Source of the DNA: Dastarcus helophoroides
Taxonomy: Eukaryota; Arthropoda; Insecta; Coleoptera; Bothrideridae
Direction: 5' to 3'
Assembly: GCA_028583605.1 (NCBI GenBank)
Contig: CM053337.1
Location: 20,888,764 to 20,952,763, forward strand
DNA length: 64,000 bases
The position numbers and the translations under genes were made by a program. Positions 20,761 through 34,390 of this stretch are shown one piece after another. Numbering within the stretch: the stretch's first letter is position 1; each line of letters starts with the position of its first letter. A model generated the notes under the pieces. The model did no database searches and was not told where the DNA came from. It worked only from the letters and a program-made list of their open reading frames with translations.

Positions 20761-22841
20761 CTGCTATCCATCTCGAGCTACTTAATGAGGTTCGACTGCC
20801 TCTGCTCCACAGCGAGTGGACTCTCTGTTAGTGAGTGGACTCAACCTTAGCATTGATTCTAACGTTTCCAAACTGCGGTATATCATCCAAAATTTGGTTT
20901 TGCCAAATTCAAAGTGCAAATACATTCGTCGGAGTTGTTCCCCGCCCCAAGTCCCATAAATTTTCGGGAGCAAATCGAGCTAACTGGCTAATAATGCACT
21001 TGGAGCCAAATTTTGAACCCTCTGCAATATTTAACGGAATGACTTCATTTAAGGGGCGATTGCTGCGATTACTCAGAGAGCGCTTCAACTTAAGTGACCA
21101 ATCAAAACGAACGAGAGAAAGATATGCCTTATCTCCGTCTAGAGGCATTCGAACGGATAATTTTCCGTTTCCACTAAATCACCGTAATGGTAAGTGATAT
21201 TGTAATCTTTAATTGCCCCCGGAGGATGTTCCACTCTTTCGTACAACCGACGCACTCGAGCGTAGGCGGCGGCATAATAAATAAGGTCCGATTTGCGTGA
21301 GGGAAAATTGGGAAACTGGGGCGGCGGAATTGTATAATAATTAATTCACATATGGTGCGCTGTACCTGCATGCCTGCAGTTTCGTATTATACACAACAGC
21401 CGGTACATATTAATAGAGGATACGTAGAATATCAATCCAGAAACATAATTTATATTTTGTCCCATGTTTAGTCAAACGGGATGAGATTATGCATAGATAC
21501 TGGAACATTCATGTGATAATCCTGGATGAGTGGGGCGAGCCATTCGTCTTGATAATTATCTACAAATATTCCGCTTCGTTGGCAAAAAGAGAGCAGAAAA
21601 TTCGCCCAAGGGGGCGCACGAGTGTATTGCGTATTCATTTCCTAAGGCAATATTGATATTAAAAGTTTTATAACATTACAGTATTATTTGAGCTCCTCGG
21701 CTTTAATTAAACAACCTTGTTTCCTTTGAACTTCGAATAACGTTGAATTTCCATCGGTAAACAATTTTTCCTTTCGGCAACGCGAAACCGTTTGCCCCTT
21801 CTTGTCTTTTCAATTATAACTTTCATAATTCGAACAAAACCCATTGTGGTATCAGCTCGAAACGTGAGATTGAGATTTGAAATTGTCATTTTGTCTTTTA
21901 ACAGTATACTCCACTTTCAGTTACAGGTATTCGGGAGGGGGGGGGGGTAAACGCGAAATATTAAGATCTGCTTAATTATAATGTCATTTTCGAAAAGTTT
22001 GGAAAAGGAGTTGCTGGGTAACCATGATGAAACAACTAGAAAGAATAATTGGTAAATGTTTATTATATTGATAGCTGATAGTTAATTATCTGTCTAAAAG
22101 GCTTAGTAGATACAAAAAACCTAACATTGTTGTTCTTTTCAAAAAGAGACAAATTAACCCATAAACTTTCCCTAACAGGGCGCTCCTGCTTTACAAAGAA
22201 TTCTCTTAATGGACGTTGTTGACCACTTCAGATTAGCAGGCGCTTGTCACATTGTAACTCCACTCATTGATCACGTGCAAATGATAGGACAGACTGTTGA
22301 AATCGCCTTACTAATGCGCAACACATTTTTGTGTAACATTTCGTCCTGTAATTGTATTTCCATCCAATTGAAATTAATATTAATTTTATTTCCTTTTTGG
22401 CTTTACTTAATTAACAGTCTGACGAAAAATAAGTTGAAAATGAAATGAAGTAAAAAATTTACGAAAATAATTAACTCTTTTGATTAATACTAAATCAAAA
22501 ATTAAAAAAAATAAATAACGGGGCATCCACAGAATTAAGGTTTAATCCTTAAACAAAAGGATAATTGCTTAGTGCATATTAATCGCCTTTTTAAAGGGAG
22601 ACAAATCAATCAATAAATCCTTGCTAACATGACGCTGTTGAAGGCAACAAATGGCTTACGATTTCTTAGGTCAACGATTGTATTGAAAATGCTTAAAGTG
22701 CAGCTATTGTTAAAAGTGCGACCATTTAAAAATCGGTTGCTCTAATTGGGGATTTGTTGTGGGGTACCTAAAGTTTAGGCCAGCTCTTAAGCCACCCTTT
22801 TCGGACCCATTGTGCTATCCCCGTGATTGAGGTGTCCTTGG
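20761..22841. other. No recognised feature
   Basis: Somewhat less AT-rich than the surroundings in 20770-21400. The longest ORF (20835-21197, 120 codons) has an overlapping antisense ORF of similar quality and no known motif, so I do not call it a gene. A G11-12 run lies at about 21936-21947. Confidence 0.4.
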
Positions 22842-23130
22842 TCACTCATTCAGCCACCCAACCTTGTTGAGAAACTGAAGAACGTCCCTTGGATGCGCCT
22901 CTCTCAAACTGGCCACACTAGGCCAAAAGTCCCCCAGCGTGGATCCTCTGATTGATGCTAGTGCCGGGCAGTGACACATCACGTGCTCGACACTCTCATC
23001 TTCTTCTAAACACCCTCTGCAACTCGGGTAGTTTATAATTTCCATTCTGTGGAGGTGTTTGTTTAATCGCCCTAATTATTCTGCCAATGATACCTGCAAA
23101 AATGGGAAAGTTTGATAGTGCGGCCACTGC
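22842..23130 (-). pseudogene. LINE ORF2 C-terminal fragment with Cys motif
   Basis: Reverse-strand translation gives GRLNKHLHRMEIINYPS then CRGCLEEDESVEHVMCHCPAL, then VLQFLNKVGWL. This is the spacer and C-x2-C-x8-H zinc-knuckle-like tail that follows RNase H in R1/I-type non-LTR retrotransposons. The frame stays open from about 23070 to the end at 22842. A TAA lies just upstream, and the sequence beyond 23130 is too decayed to align. The role of this tail in life is nucleic-acid binding during retrotransposition. It is 5'-truncated, as is usual for LINE copies. Confidence 0.75.
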
Positions 23131-23400
23131 ATCTGCAGCGACCCCTATCTTTATGCACTGATATTTGCAGTTTGTATACTTTGTATCCCATAGCTTCTTC
23201 TCTCGCATTATTCACACTCGAAACTGACAAATGTATCCATTGTACCATTTTATCTGTTTGCTTTTTACTAGCTGCTAGAATTATATCTTTTTTACTAGCT
23301 GCTAGAATTGTATTTTGGGCGTGTAAAGCTATTTATCAAATAGGAAAGCTATTTTCAGTATTTAAAATTCTCGACAAACCCTAAGTTGCAATTTTTATTT
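23131..23400. other. LINE flank or decayed sequence with a 26-bp direct repeat
   Basis: TTTTTACTAGCTGCTAGAAT occurs twice in tandem at about 23264 and 23289. The rest may be a decayed upstream part of the LINE fragment, but I cannot align it. Confidence 0.4.
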
Positions 23401-24199
23401 TATTAATATCATATACCGTTTATTTTTATGATTTTAGCTTTACAAAAAAAAATACAATGAAGTATGAGCCTATTTTCAAATGTTTGTATAATATTATATC
23501 TAGATCCGTAAAGGGTCACGGCAAAGGAATCAGCCATGTTAATAGTTCGTGAATTATAAAAATGTTGAAGGCTTTTTTTATCGAAATTTTGTGTTAAAAC
23601 TGGGATCTTTTACGTAACTTTAAATGTTTACTATTGTTGGGCGTTTATGAGTGATCGAAATATTTCGATTATGGCCGCATAATCGATCATTCGATAATTG
23701 CAAATTAATGAATGATATTTCATATTTCGAATATTCCATTAAACAACCAGAGACAACTGCAAACTTTCTAACAAATGACTGAGAAAGCATTCATTATAAT
23801 ACGATTATTTCGATTATGAATGATATTCCACATTTCAAAGTGTCGGAGAGGTAAGAAATCATTTTAAAACTCGATGCAATTGCCCACTTTTATTGAGAAT
23901 GATCATTCATTTAGAAGCGATTATGTGTAAAATGGAATATCGATTATCATTCGATTTCGAATGAGATATGAGTATTCACTCAGTATTCATGGTATTCATA
24001 TTCCGAAATATAGTGTTCTCGTACCGAAAGTGATTACTAAATGTATGAAAAAGGATATCATTCTGTATTCATATTCCATCTTTTGAAATATAGCGACATT
24101 TGTTATTTGACACCCCAAAAAATAAGACAGCATTCATTTCGACATGATTGTTTATAATCCTAAATATAGTGTTATGAAACAATTCACTGCTTTTTTTTT
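23400..24199. repeat. Cryptic-simple ATTCGATTA-rich sequence
   Basis: From about 23640 short words such as TTTCGATTATG, GAATGATATT, CATTCGATAAT and GTATTCAT recur irregularly. The style resumes at 25070-25180 after the intervening insertions, so both flanks belong to one block. Confidence 0.5.
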
Positions 24200-24340
24200 A
24201 GTGAAACGGACTGGTCCTTGGTTATCTTCAGAAACTGAAATACAAAACTTATCCGCTGAAACCAAGAAAGATTAAAAAACACAACAAACGTTGCTCTAAC
24301 GCGTTTCAACAGTCAAGCTGTCATCTTCAGAGAGATTCTG
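24200..24340 (-). repeat. DPR dispersed repeat, full copy
   Basis: Reverse-strand copy with the hairpin core at the 24340 end: CTGAAGATGACAGC, TTGACTGTTGAAACG, CGTTAGAG. The stem bases differ from other copies but most still pair. Confidence 0.85.
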
Positions 24341-24777
24341 GTATAAAACAAGACCGATAACGATTATATTTAGCCGAAAGGCAAGAAATTCTTAAGTCGC
24401 ATTTTATAATTCTATTTAGAGATACTAGTGTGATTTTTGTTCAAAAAAAATGATAAGCAAATTTCAGCATAAAAAAGTGGATCATCTTTTAAATAAAATT
24501 GGTATGAATTATAAATAATCTATTGATTTCAATTTTTTATAAAACGAATTTACATTGTTTTATTAATTTTTCTGCCGATTAAATAATATTTTTCATTTGC
24601 TTTTTGTTACACACCTATAAGAATCAAGCAAAAAAGGCAATATATACAACAATACAAGAAGTTTTAGGAACAATTAACTCTTTCGGGGTCTTGAAATAAA
24701 ATTCGAAATAAATTACTGTAAAAAACTGTAGTTATAAAAATTTCTAGTATAAGGAACTCTCTGAAAACATTTTATAA

Positions 24778-25054
24778 TGGAAGGCGGTGGCGAGAATAAA
24801 TCATACGGGAGATAAGAGCTCTAGACGTTTTGGCGAGCGCCAGCCCGATATGTACGGAGATCCGTTCTAGAAAGCGGAACGGTATAAATACGCGGTCGTC
24901 TTTCCCTCAAGTTAGTCTGTCAGTCAATCGGTTAGTTAGATAGTAAGACAGTCTGACAGTTAAGTGAATCATAATTGTAGCGTTCCGAAATAAGTTTGGA
25001 AATAAAGTGTTTCAATTCACGAAGTTTTAATTATCGAACTGATAGCACGCAACA
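24778..25054 (+). mobile_element. Solo LTR, gypsy-like, 277 bp
   Basis: The insertion begins TGGAAGGCGG and ends GCACGCAACA, flanked by ATAA on both sides (24774-24777, 25055-25058). TATAAATA lies at 24883-24890 and AATAAA at 25001-25006. The core promoter and 3' end are related to the LTR at 43621-43995: both have CGGTC then CTTTCCCTC just after TATA, and GAACTGATA near the end. No internal region adjoins it, hence solo. Confidence 0.65.
24883..24890 (+). promoter_or_regulatory. LTR TATA box
   Basis: TATAAATA, preceded by TTCTAGAA (24865-24872), which is half of a heat-shock-like element. Confidence 0.55.
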
Positions 25055-27550
25055 ATAACAGCATTCTGAATTTTTGGCAAGGATATAATGGACCATTTCA
25101 ATGATAACCGATCATTTGATTAATTCAAGCGATTATTTCGATAGATTGGATTATGAAAATATGTCAATTATAACCAACACTAAATTTTACTCGAAAGTTG
25201 AGCTCTTTTATCAAAAATTCCTTGTTTCTTTTCCAAACTCGAAAATGCTTTCAAATTCCGATTTTTCTTCTTGAAATATTTCAGTTTAAACTTAAATAAT
25301 GCTTCTTTTTATACTGGCCATTTAAAAGATTATATTGTTTTTTTAAATTTAAATTTTCTGGAAAAGCAAATTTTTCCAATATCAAATTTACAAAACTTCG
25401 TGGATTCGGGAGTGAACATTTTTGAAAGAAGTGTGTTCGTAACTATTGAACTTTATTAACGATAAAAACCCAAAAATTTTAACAATTCGACAAGGTTTTT
25501 GGACCAGGTTTCGAAAATATTGCAAATGTTAGTTATTTGATAAAGTGCGTTTTCAAAAAAAGTCGAAGTTGAGAAAAATTCCGCGATATATTGAAAAAAG
25601 TGAAAACTTTGAGAAAAAGCCAAAATTTTGATGGGAAAATATCGAAATTTTTAAAAAATTGGACATTCTGAAAAAATATCGAAAGTTTCAAAAAAGTCTA
25701 ACTTTTTGAAGAAAAATCGAATATTTTAAAATAGGTGGAATTTTTAAAATAAGACTCAAATATGTATGTGTCAGATTCCTTAAAAAATAGCATTTTCTAA
25801 ATGCGGCGACTCTTTTAAAATACTTTATTTACAAAAATTTGGAGTTCAAAAAAATGGTCAAAATTTTGAAAAAAGTTCGAAATTTTTAAAAATAGTCAAA
25901 ATTTTAAAAAATGATCGAAACCTTTAAAATAATCGAAACTTAGGGGAAAAATCAAAATTTTGATAACAAAATGTCGAAAGTCTTAAAAAAAGTGGAAATT
26001 TTGAAAAAAAATCGAAAATTTAAAAAAGGTCAGTTTTTAAAAAAGTTGAATTTTTCATAAAAAAGTGTAATTTATATACGTCAGATTGTTTAAAAAAAAT
26101 AAATTTTCTGAAAAAGGAAAATTTTTTAAACAGTCGAGTTACAAAAATTCAAAGATTCGACAAAATTTTGACAAAAGCCAACTTTTCAAAAAAAATATTA
26201 CTTGTATCTCCTTTGCGAAATAGTTTTAATTTCATCTATGTTTTATTGGCTTTTTCTTTGCCAAAAAAATTGAAATTAAAAAAAAAAGGTCAAAGTTTAA
26301 TATTTGGTAATTCTTTTTGTTATTTTTTTTATTCTTATTTATATAAAACCTTATCGCGAACACATTCGCCAGTCTTCCACAATAAGGTCGCTAACGCACT
26401 TGAATGCGCTTGAAATCAATTGTGGCGTAGTTACTAATAAGGAGGGCCCTTCAGCATTTGACAACGACCACAAGAAGCAAGCCACAACAAAGAAAGGTGG
26501 GCGAATACCGCACTTTTTTTTCATTTTTTATATGTTCTAATACAGTCCACTCGCCGTAATAAATATCCGCTTTTTGCAATGACATTTTAAAAAAAAAAAT
26601 TAAAACCTCAAAAAAAGTCCAAACTTTTATAACAAAATGTCAACATTCTGGAAAAATAAAGTGAAAATATTAAGAAAAGATTCAAAAATGCAAAAAAATC
26701 AAAGTTTTAAGAAATCCAAATTTTTAGAAAAATTCAAACTTTCGAAAAAAGTAGAATTTTTCAAATAAGTGTCAAATTTTAGCAAAAAGGGTACCAAATA
26801 GTGTACTCCAGATGCTGGTCTATATTTTAGGCAATCCACCCCCAACTCATAAAATGAAGAAAGTGTTAAATTTATATAAAAGTTGAGCCTGCGGAAGTAA
26901 TTAAATTTTTCAAGAAGGAAAAAAACGAAATTTTCAAAAAAGTCAAAACTTTGAAAATAAGTGAAACTTTTGAAAATAGACATTTTTAAAAGAAAATGGA
27001 AATTTTGAAAAAAAAACTTGAGCTTCCAACTTAAAAAAAAAATTCAAAACCATCGATTTACAAAAACAAAATTTCGAGAGTCGAAATTTTGTGTTACAAA
27101 TTTTAAAAAAAAATCAAAATTTTCAAAAAAAGTTAACATTTTTAACATTACCAGAATTAAAAATAAATCAGTTTCTCAAAAAATGATACTAATAAGTTGA
27201 AGTTTTGGAAAAAATTCGAAATGTAGCAAATCTGTCTACGTAACGATTGCAAAAAAGTCGGAATTTTTCAAATTAAGTTAAATTTTCGAGAAAAAGAGTG
27301 AATATTTTAAAATTTTCAAATTTCCAAAAAAAGAGAAACATTGAAAAATAGTCAAAATATACAAAAGGTTTAAATTTCTAATGAAAATCAAATTCGAAAT
27401 TTTGAAATAGTCGATATTTCGAAAAAATAATAATGATTTTTTTTTAAAAAGTAGAAGTTTTCTAAAATTTTAAGAACAGGCGAAATCGTGAAAAGCAAAT
27501 GGTAAGAATTTTCATAAATTTTGAAGTCAGAATATTAAAAAGGTCAATAT

Positions 27551-27807
27551 TTCTCTGAAGATGATAGTTTGGCTATCGAAACGCGTTAGAGCAATTTTTT
27601 TTGTATTTTTTATTCTTTCTCGGTTTCAGAGGTCAAGATTTTATATTCTTTGAAGATAGCCAAGGACAATTTTGGTGGAACGAACTGGTCCTTGGTTATC
27701 TTTAAATATCGAAACACAAATCTTGTCCCCTGCAACTAAGAAATATTAAAAAACCCAACCAAGGCTACTCTCACACGTTTCGATAACCAAGCTAGCATCT
27801 TCAGAGA
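27551..27807. repeat. DPR inverted pair (forward then reverse)
   Basis: A forward copy (from CTCTGAAGATGATAG) and a reverse copy (ending ATCTTCAGAGAT) meet tail to tail near 27670, forming a 257-bp imperfect palindrome inside the macro-array. Confidence 0.85.
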
Positions 27808-30394
27808 TACTGTATTTCCAAATGTCGAAAGTTTTAAAAAAGTGGAAATATAAAAAAATCGAAAATTTAAAAAAGGTCGAGGTTCTTAAAAAAAGTTTAA
27901 TTTTGCAAAAAAAACGTGGAATTTTTATGTCAGATTCTTTAAAAATAATAGATTTTGTGGAAAAGGAAAATTTTTTAAACAGTCGATTTACAAAAATTCG
28001 AAGATTCGACAAAATTTTGAACAAAGCCAAGTTTTCAAAAAATATTACTTGTATCTCCTTTGCGAAGTAGATTTTTTTTCATCTATGTTTTATTGGCTTT
28101 TTTTGCCAAAATAAATTGAAATTTTGCAAAAAGGTCAAAGTTTAAAAAAAAAGTTAAAACTTTAATGAAAAGTCTAAATTTTTATGACAAAATATCAACA
28201 TTCTGGAAAAAGAAATCAAAAATATTTAGAAAAAAACTAAAAATGCAAAAAAATCAAAGTTTTAAGAAATTCAACTTTTTTAAAAAATATTCAAACTTTC
28301 GAAATAAGTATAATTATTCAAATAAGTGTTAAATTTTATCAAAAAGGGGTGCACATGGGGTACTTTAAGTGCCAGTCTTTATTTTAGGCAATCCATCCTC
28401 AATTCAAAAAATGAAGAAAGTGTTAAATTTATATAAAAGTTGAGCCTTCGGAAGTAATTAAATTTTTGAAGAAGGAAAAAACGAAATTTTCAAAAAAGTC
28501 AACTCTGAAAATTAGTGATACTTTTGAACACAGACATTTTTAAAAGAAAATGGAAATTTTGAAAAAAAAATTTGAGCTTCTAACAAAAAAAAATTCAAAA
28601 TGATCGAATTACAAAAACAAAATTTTGAGTAAAAATTTTGTGTTAAACATTAAAAAAAATTCAAAATTTTTAGAAAAGGTTCAAATTTTTAATATTGGCA
28701 GAATTAAAAAAAAATCAGTTTTCTAAAAAATACTAATACTAATAATAATCGAATATTTTAAAATAGGTAGAATTTTTAAAATAAGACTCAAATATGTATG
28801 TCAGATTCCTCGAAAAATAGCATTTTCTAAAAAGTTTATTAACAAAAATTTCGAGTTCCAAAAAAATGGTCAAAATTTTGAAAAAAGTTTGAAATTTTTA
28901 AAATTTTTAAATGATCGAAACCTTAAAAAAGTTGCAACTTTGGGAAAAAATCAAAATTTTGATTATAAAATGTCAAAAGTTTTAAAAAAGGTGTATATTT
29001 TGAACAAAAATTGAAAATTTAATAAAGGTCGAAGTTTTTAAAATAGTAAAAGTTTACGTCAGATTCATTATAAAAAAAATAGATTTTTGGAAAAGAAAAA
29101 TTTTCTAAACAGTCGAATTACAAAAATTCGAAGATTCGACAAAATTTTGAAAAAAGGCAACTTTTCAAAAAAATATTACTTTGATCTTTTTTGTAAAGTA
29201 GATTTATTTTCATCAATGTTTTATTGGCTTTTTCTTTGCCAAATAAAGTTGAAATTTTGAAAAAAAGATCAAAGTTTAAAAAGAGGTTAAAACTTCAAGG
29301 AAAAGTCTAAATTTTTATGACAAAATGTCAACATTCTGGAAAAAGACAGTGGAAATATTAAAAAAAGATCTAAAAATGCAAACCAAATGGGGTACTTCAA
29401 TTGCAATTCACCCTCAATTCATAAAATGAGGAAAGTGCTAAATTTATATAAAAGTTGAGCCTGCGGAAGTAATAAAATTTTTGAAGAAGAAAAAAACCAA
29501 ATTTTCAAAAAAAGTCAACTTTGAAAATTAGTGATACTTTTGAACATAGACATTTTTAAAAGAAAATAAAAATTTTGAAAAAAAAGCTTGAGCTTCCAAC
29601 TTAAAAAAAATTCAAAACGATCGAATTACAAAAACAAAATTTTGAGTGAAAATTTTGTGTTAACCATTAAAAAAAATTTAAAATTTTCAGAGAAGATTAA
29701 AATTTTTAATATTGGCAGAATTAAAAAAAATCAGTTTTCAAAAAAATAATACTAATAAGTCGAAGATTTGGAAAAAAATTCGAAATTTAGCAAATCTCTC
29801 TACGTAACGAAATTTTGAAAATTAGTGAATATAGACGTTTTTAAAAGGAAATACAAATTTTGAAAAAAATCTTGAGCTTCCAACTTAAAAAAAAATTCAA
29901 AACGATCGAATTACAAAAACAAAATTTCCAGAGTCAAAATTTTGTGTTAAACATTAAAATAAAATTTAACATTTTCAGAAAAAGTTTAAATTTTTAATAT
30001 TGGCAGATTAAAAAAAAATCAATTTTCTGAAAAATAATACTAATAAGTCAAAGTTTTGGAAAAAAAATCTAAATTTAGCAAGTCTCTTTACGTAACGAAA
30101 TTTTCAAAATTAAGCTAAAATTTGAAGCAAAAGAGTGAGTATTAAAATTTCCAAATTCTTAAAAATAAGTAGAATTTTTGAAAAATAGTGAAAATATACA
30201 AAAAGTCTAAATTTTTAATGAAAATCGAATTTGGAATTTTGAAAAAAGTTGATATTTCGACAAAAGAAATATGAGCTTTTTAAAAGTAAAAGTTTTCTAA
30301 AATTTCAAGAACAGGCGAAATTGTAAAAATCAAATAGCAAGAATTCTCATAAATGTCAAAATTTTGACGTCAGAATATTTAAAAAAGTCCATAT

Positions 30395-30651
30395 TTCTCT
30401 GAAGATGATTGGCTATCGAAACGTGTTAGAGCAACTTTTTTAATATTTTTTAATCTTTCTTGGTTTCAGGCGCCAAGATTTGTATATTTTTTAAAGATAA
30501 CCAAGGACATTTTGGTGGAAGGACTGGTCCTTGGTTATCTTCAAAAATCGAAATACAAATCTTGTCCCCTGCAACTAAGAAATATTAAAAAAACACAACA
30601 AAGGCTGCTCTAACGCGTTTTGATAACCAAGCTATCATCTTCAGGGAGATA
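30395..30651. repeat. DPR inverted pair (forward then reverse)
   Basis: Same arrangement and same outer flanks as 27551-27807. The forward arm has lost the 5' half of the hairpin stem (GATGATTGGCTATCG). Confidence 0.85.
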
Positions 30652-31900
30652 CTGTATTTCAAAGTGTCGAAAGTTTTAAAAAAGTGAAAATTTTCAAAAA
30701 CAAATTGAAAATTTAAAAAGGTCGAGGTTTTTAAAAAAGTTAAATTTTTCATAAAAACGTGGAATTTATATACGTCAGATTCTTAAAAAAAATAAATTTC
30801 TGAAAAGGAAAAATTTTTTAAACAGTCGAATTACAAAAATTCGTAGATTCGACAAAATTTTGAAAAAAGCCAAGTTTTCAAAAAATATTACTTGTATCTT
30901 CTTTGCAAGGTAGATTTATTTTCATCTATGTTTTATTGCCCTTTTCTTTGCCAAAAAAGTTAAAATTTTGAAAAAAGGTCAAAGTTTGAAAAAAAGTTTA
31001 AACTTCAATGAAAAGTCTAAATTGTTATGACAAAATGTAAAATTCTGGAAAAAGAAAGTGTAAATATTAAGAAAAGATCTAAAAATGCAAAAAAATCAAA
31101 GTTTTGAAAAATCCAAATTTTTAGAAAAATTCAAACCTTTGAAAAAAGCAGAATTTTTCAAATAAGTGGGGACCAAATGGGGCACTCCAAGTACTGATCT
31201 ATATTTTAGGCAATCCACCCATAATTCATAAAATGAAGAAAGTGTTAAATTTATATAAAAGTTGAGCCTGCGGAAGTAATTAAAATTTTGAAGAAGGAAA
31301 AAAACGAAATTTTCAAAAAAGTCAAAATTTTAAAAATAGTTTAATTTTTGAATATAGAAATTTTAAAAAAAACTTAAGCTTCCAACTTAAAAAAAATTAA
31401 AACGATCGAATTACAAAAACAAAATTTCGAGAGTCAAAATTTTGTGTTAAAAATTAAAAAAAAATTAAAATTTTCAGAAACAGTTAACATTTTTAACATT
31501 AACAGAATTAAAAATAAATCAATTTTCTAAAAAATAATACTAATAAGTTAAAGTTTTAGAAAAAATCGAAATGTAGCAAATCTGTCTACGTAACGATTGC
31601 AAAAAAGTCGAAATTTTCAAAATTAAGCTAAAATTTAGAAAAAAAGAGTTAATATTTTAAAATTTCCAAATTTTCAAAAAAAAGAGTAATATTGAAAAAT
31701 AGTCAAAATATACAGAAAGTCTAAATTTCTAACGAAAATCAAATTCGAAATTTTGAAAAAGTCGATATTTCCAAAAAATAAACTTTTTAAAAAAGTGGAA
31801 GTTTTCTAAAATTTTAAGAACAGGCGAAATCGTGAAAAGCAAATGGCAAGAATTCTCATAAATGTCAACATTTTAAAGTCAGAATATTTAAAAAGGTCAA

Positions 31901-32255
31901 TATTTGTCTAAAGATAATAGTTTAGCTATCGAAACGCGTTAGAGCAGTTTTTTTTTTTTGTATTTTTTAATCTTTCTCGGTTTCAGGGGTCAAGATTTTT
32001 ATATTTTTCAAGATAGCCAAGGACCATTTTGGTGGAACGGACTGGTCCTTGGTTATCTTTAAAAATCGAAATACAAATCTTGTCCACTGCAACTAAAAAT
32101 ATTAAAAAACACAACAGAGGTTGCTCTGACGTATTTCGACAGCCAAGCCATCATCATGTATCTCTCTGATGATGACAGCTTGGCTATCGAAACGCGTTAG
32201 AGCAACCAAAGGCTACTCTAACGCGTTTTGGTAACCAAGCTATCATCTTCAGAGA
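31901..32255. repeat. DPR cluster: forward, reverse, short forward, short reverse
   Basis: Corresponds to 27551-27807 in the macro-duplication but has gained an extra pair of hairpin cores (about 32158-32255). The third core reads CTGATGA rather than CTGAAGA. Confidence 0.85.
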
Positions 32256-34390
32256 TACTGTATTTCAAATTGCTGAAAGTTTTAAAAAAGTGGAATTTTA
32301 AAAAAATCGAAAATTTAAAAAAGGTCGAAGTTCTTAAAAAAGTTTAATTTTTTAAAAAAACGTGGAATTTTTATGTCAGATTCTTTAAAAAAATAGATTT
32401 TCTGGAAAAAGGAAATTTTTTAAACAGTCGATTTACAAAAATTCGAAGATTCGACAAAATTTTGAACAAAACCAGGTTTTCAAAAAAATATTACTTGTAT
32501 CTCCTTTGCGAAGTAGATTTATTTTCATCTATGTTTTATTGGCTTTTTCTTTGCCAAAAAAAAATTTAAATTTTGAAAAAAGGTCAAAGCGTAAAAAAAA
32601 AGTTAAAACTTTAATAAAAAGTCTAAATTTTTATGACAAAATATCAACATTCTGGAAAAAGAAAATAAAAATATTGAGAAAAGAACTAAAAATGCAAAAA
32701 AATCAAAGTTTTAAGAAATTCAACTTTTTTTTAAAAATATTCAAACTTTCGAAAAAAGTAGAATTTTTCAAATAAGTGTCAAATTTTAGCGAAAAGTGGT
32801 GCAAATAGGGTACTTTAAGTGCCAGTCTATATTTTAGGCAATCCATCCTCAATTCAAAAAATGAAGAAAGTGTTAAATTTATATAAAAGTTGAGCCTTCG
32901 GAAGTAATTAAATTTTTGAAGAAGGAAAAAACGAAATTTTCAAAAAAGTCAACTCTGAAAATTAGTGAAATTAGTGAAATTTTTAATATTGGCAGAATTA
33001 AAAAAAATCAGTTTTCTAAAAAATACTAATACTAATAAGAATCAAATATTTTAAAATAGGTAGAATTTTTAAAATAAGACTCAAATATGTATGTGTCAGA
33101 TTCCTCGAAAAATAGCATTTTCTAAAAAGTTTATTAACAAAAATTTCGAGTTCCCAAAAAATGGTCAAAATTTTGAAAAAAGTTTGAAATTTTTAAATGA
33201 TCAAAACTTTAAATAAGTTGCAACTTTGGGAAAAAATCAAAATTTTGATTATAAAATGTCAAAAGTTTTAAAAAAGGTGTATATTTTGAACAAAAATTGA
33301 AAATTTAATAAAGGTCGAAGTTTTTAAAATAGTAAAAGTTTACGTCAGATTCATTATAAAAAAAATAGATTTTTGGAAAAGAAAAATTTTCCAAACAGTC
33401 GAATTACAAAAATTCGAAGATTCGACAAAATTTTGAAAAAAGGCAACTTTTCAAAAAAATATTACTTTGATCTTTTTTGTAAAGTAGATTTATTTTCATC
33501 AATGTTTCATTGGTTTTTTCTTTGCCAAATAAAGTTGAAATTTTGAAAAAAAGATCAAAGTTTAAAAAGAAGTTAAAACTTCAAGGAAAAGTCTAAATTT
33601 TTATGACAAAATGTCAACATTCTGGAAAAAGACAGTGGAAATATTAAAAAAAGATCTAAAAATGCAAACCAAATGGGGTACTTCAAATGCAATCCACCCT
33701 CAATTCATAAAATGAGGAAAATGCTAAATTTATATAAAAGTTGAGCCTGCGGAAGTAATTAAATTTTTGAAGACGAAAAAAACCAAATTTTCAAGAAAGT
33801 CAAAACTTTGAAAATTAGTGAATATAGACGTTTTTAAAAGGAAATAGAAATTTTGAAAAAAAACTTGAGCTTCCAACATAAAAAAAAATTCAAAACGATC
33901 GAATTACAAAAACAAAATTTCGAGAGTCAAAATTTTGTGTTAAACATTAAAATAATTTAACATTTTCGGAAAAAGTTTAAATTTTTAATATTGGCAGATT
34001 AAAAAAAATCAATTTTCTGAAAAATAATACTAATAAGTCAAAGTTTTGGAAAAAAAATCGAAATTTAGCAAATCTCTCTCTACGTAACGAAATTTTCAAA
34101 ATTAAGCTAAAATTTGGAGAAAAAGAATGAGTATTTTAAAATTTCCAAATTTTTAAAAATAAGTAGATATTTTGAAAAACAGTCAAAATATTTAAAAAGT
34201 CTAAATTTTTGATAAAAATCGAATTCGGAATTTTGAAAAAGTTGATATTTCGAAAAAAACAAAATGAAATTTTTTAAAAAGTGGAAGTTTTCCAAAATTT
34301 TAAGAACAGGCGAAATCGTGAAAAGCAAATAGCAAGAATTCTCATAGATGTCAAAATTTTGAAGTCAGAATATTTAAAAAGGTCAATATT

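Larger units (their letters stand above)
25190..34390. repeat. Purine-rich low-complexity macro-array
   Basis: Degenerate 15-20 bp words such as GAAATTTTGAAAAAAGTC fill the forward strand. Larger landmarks show block duplication. The landmark around TTTCATCTATGTTTTATTGG (with variants) recurs at about 26214, 28061, 29191, 30904, 32506 and 33479. A second, TTATATAAAAGTTGAGCC, recurs just after each. The blocks near 27.6-30.4 kb and 31.9-34.4 kb align with an offset of about 4.3-4.45 kb, with deletions of about 160-170 bp in the second (near 32965). The short ORFs are composition artefacts. Confidence 0.8.

Noticed and set aside
20835..21197. 120-codon ORF in a locally GC-richer stretch
   Set aside because: An antisense ORF of comparable quality overlaps it and no motif, splice context or homology is recognisable.
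25190..34390. Inverted duplication of the 36.9-43.3 kb array
   Set aside because: Only the short low-complexity words are complementary; landmark words of one array (for example CCACGTGTTTGAAAG) do not appear inverted in the other.
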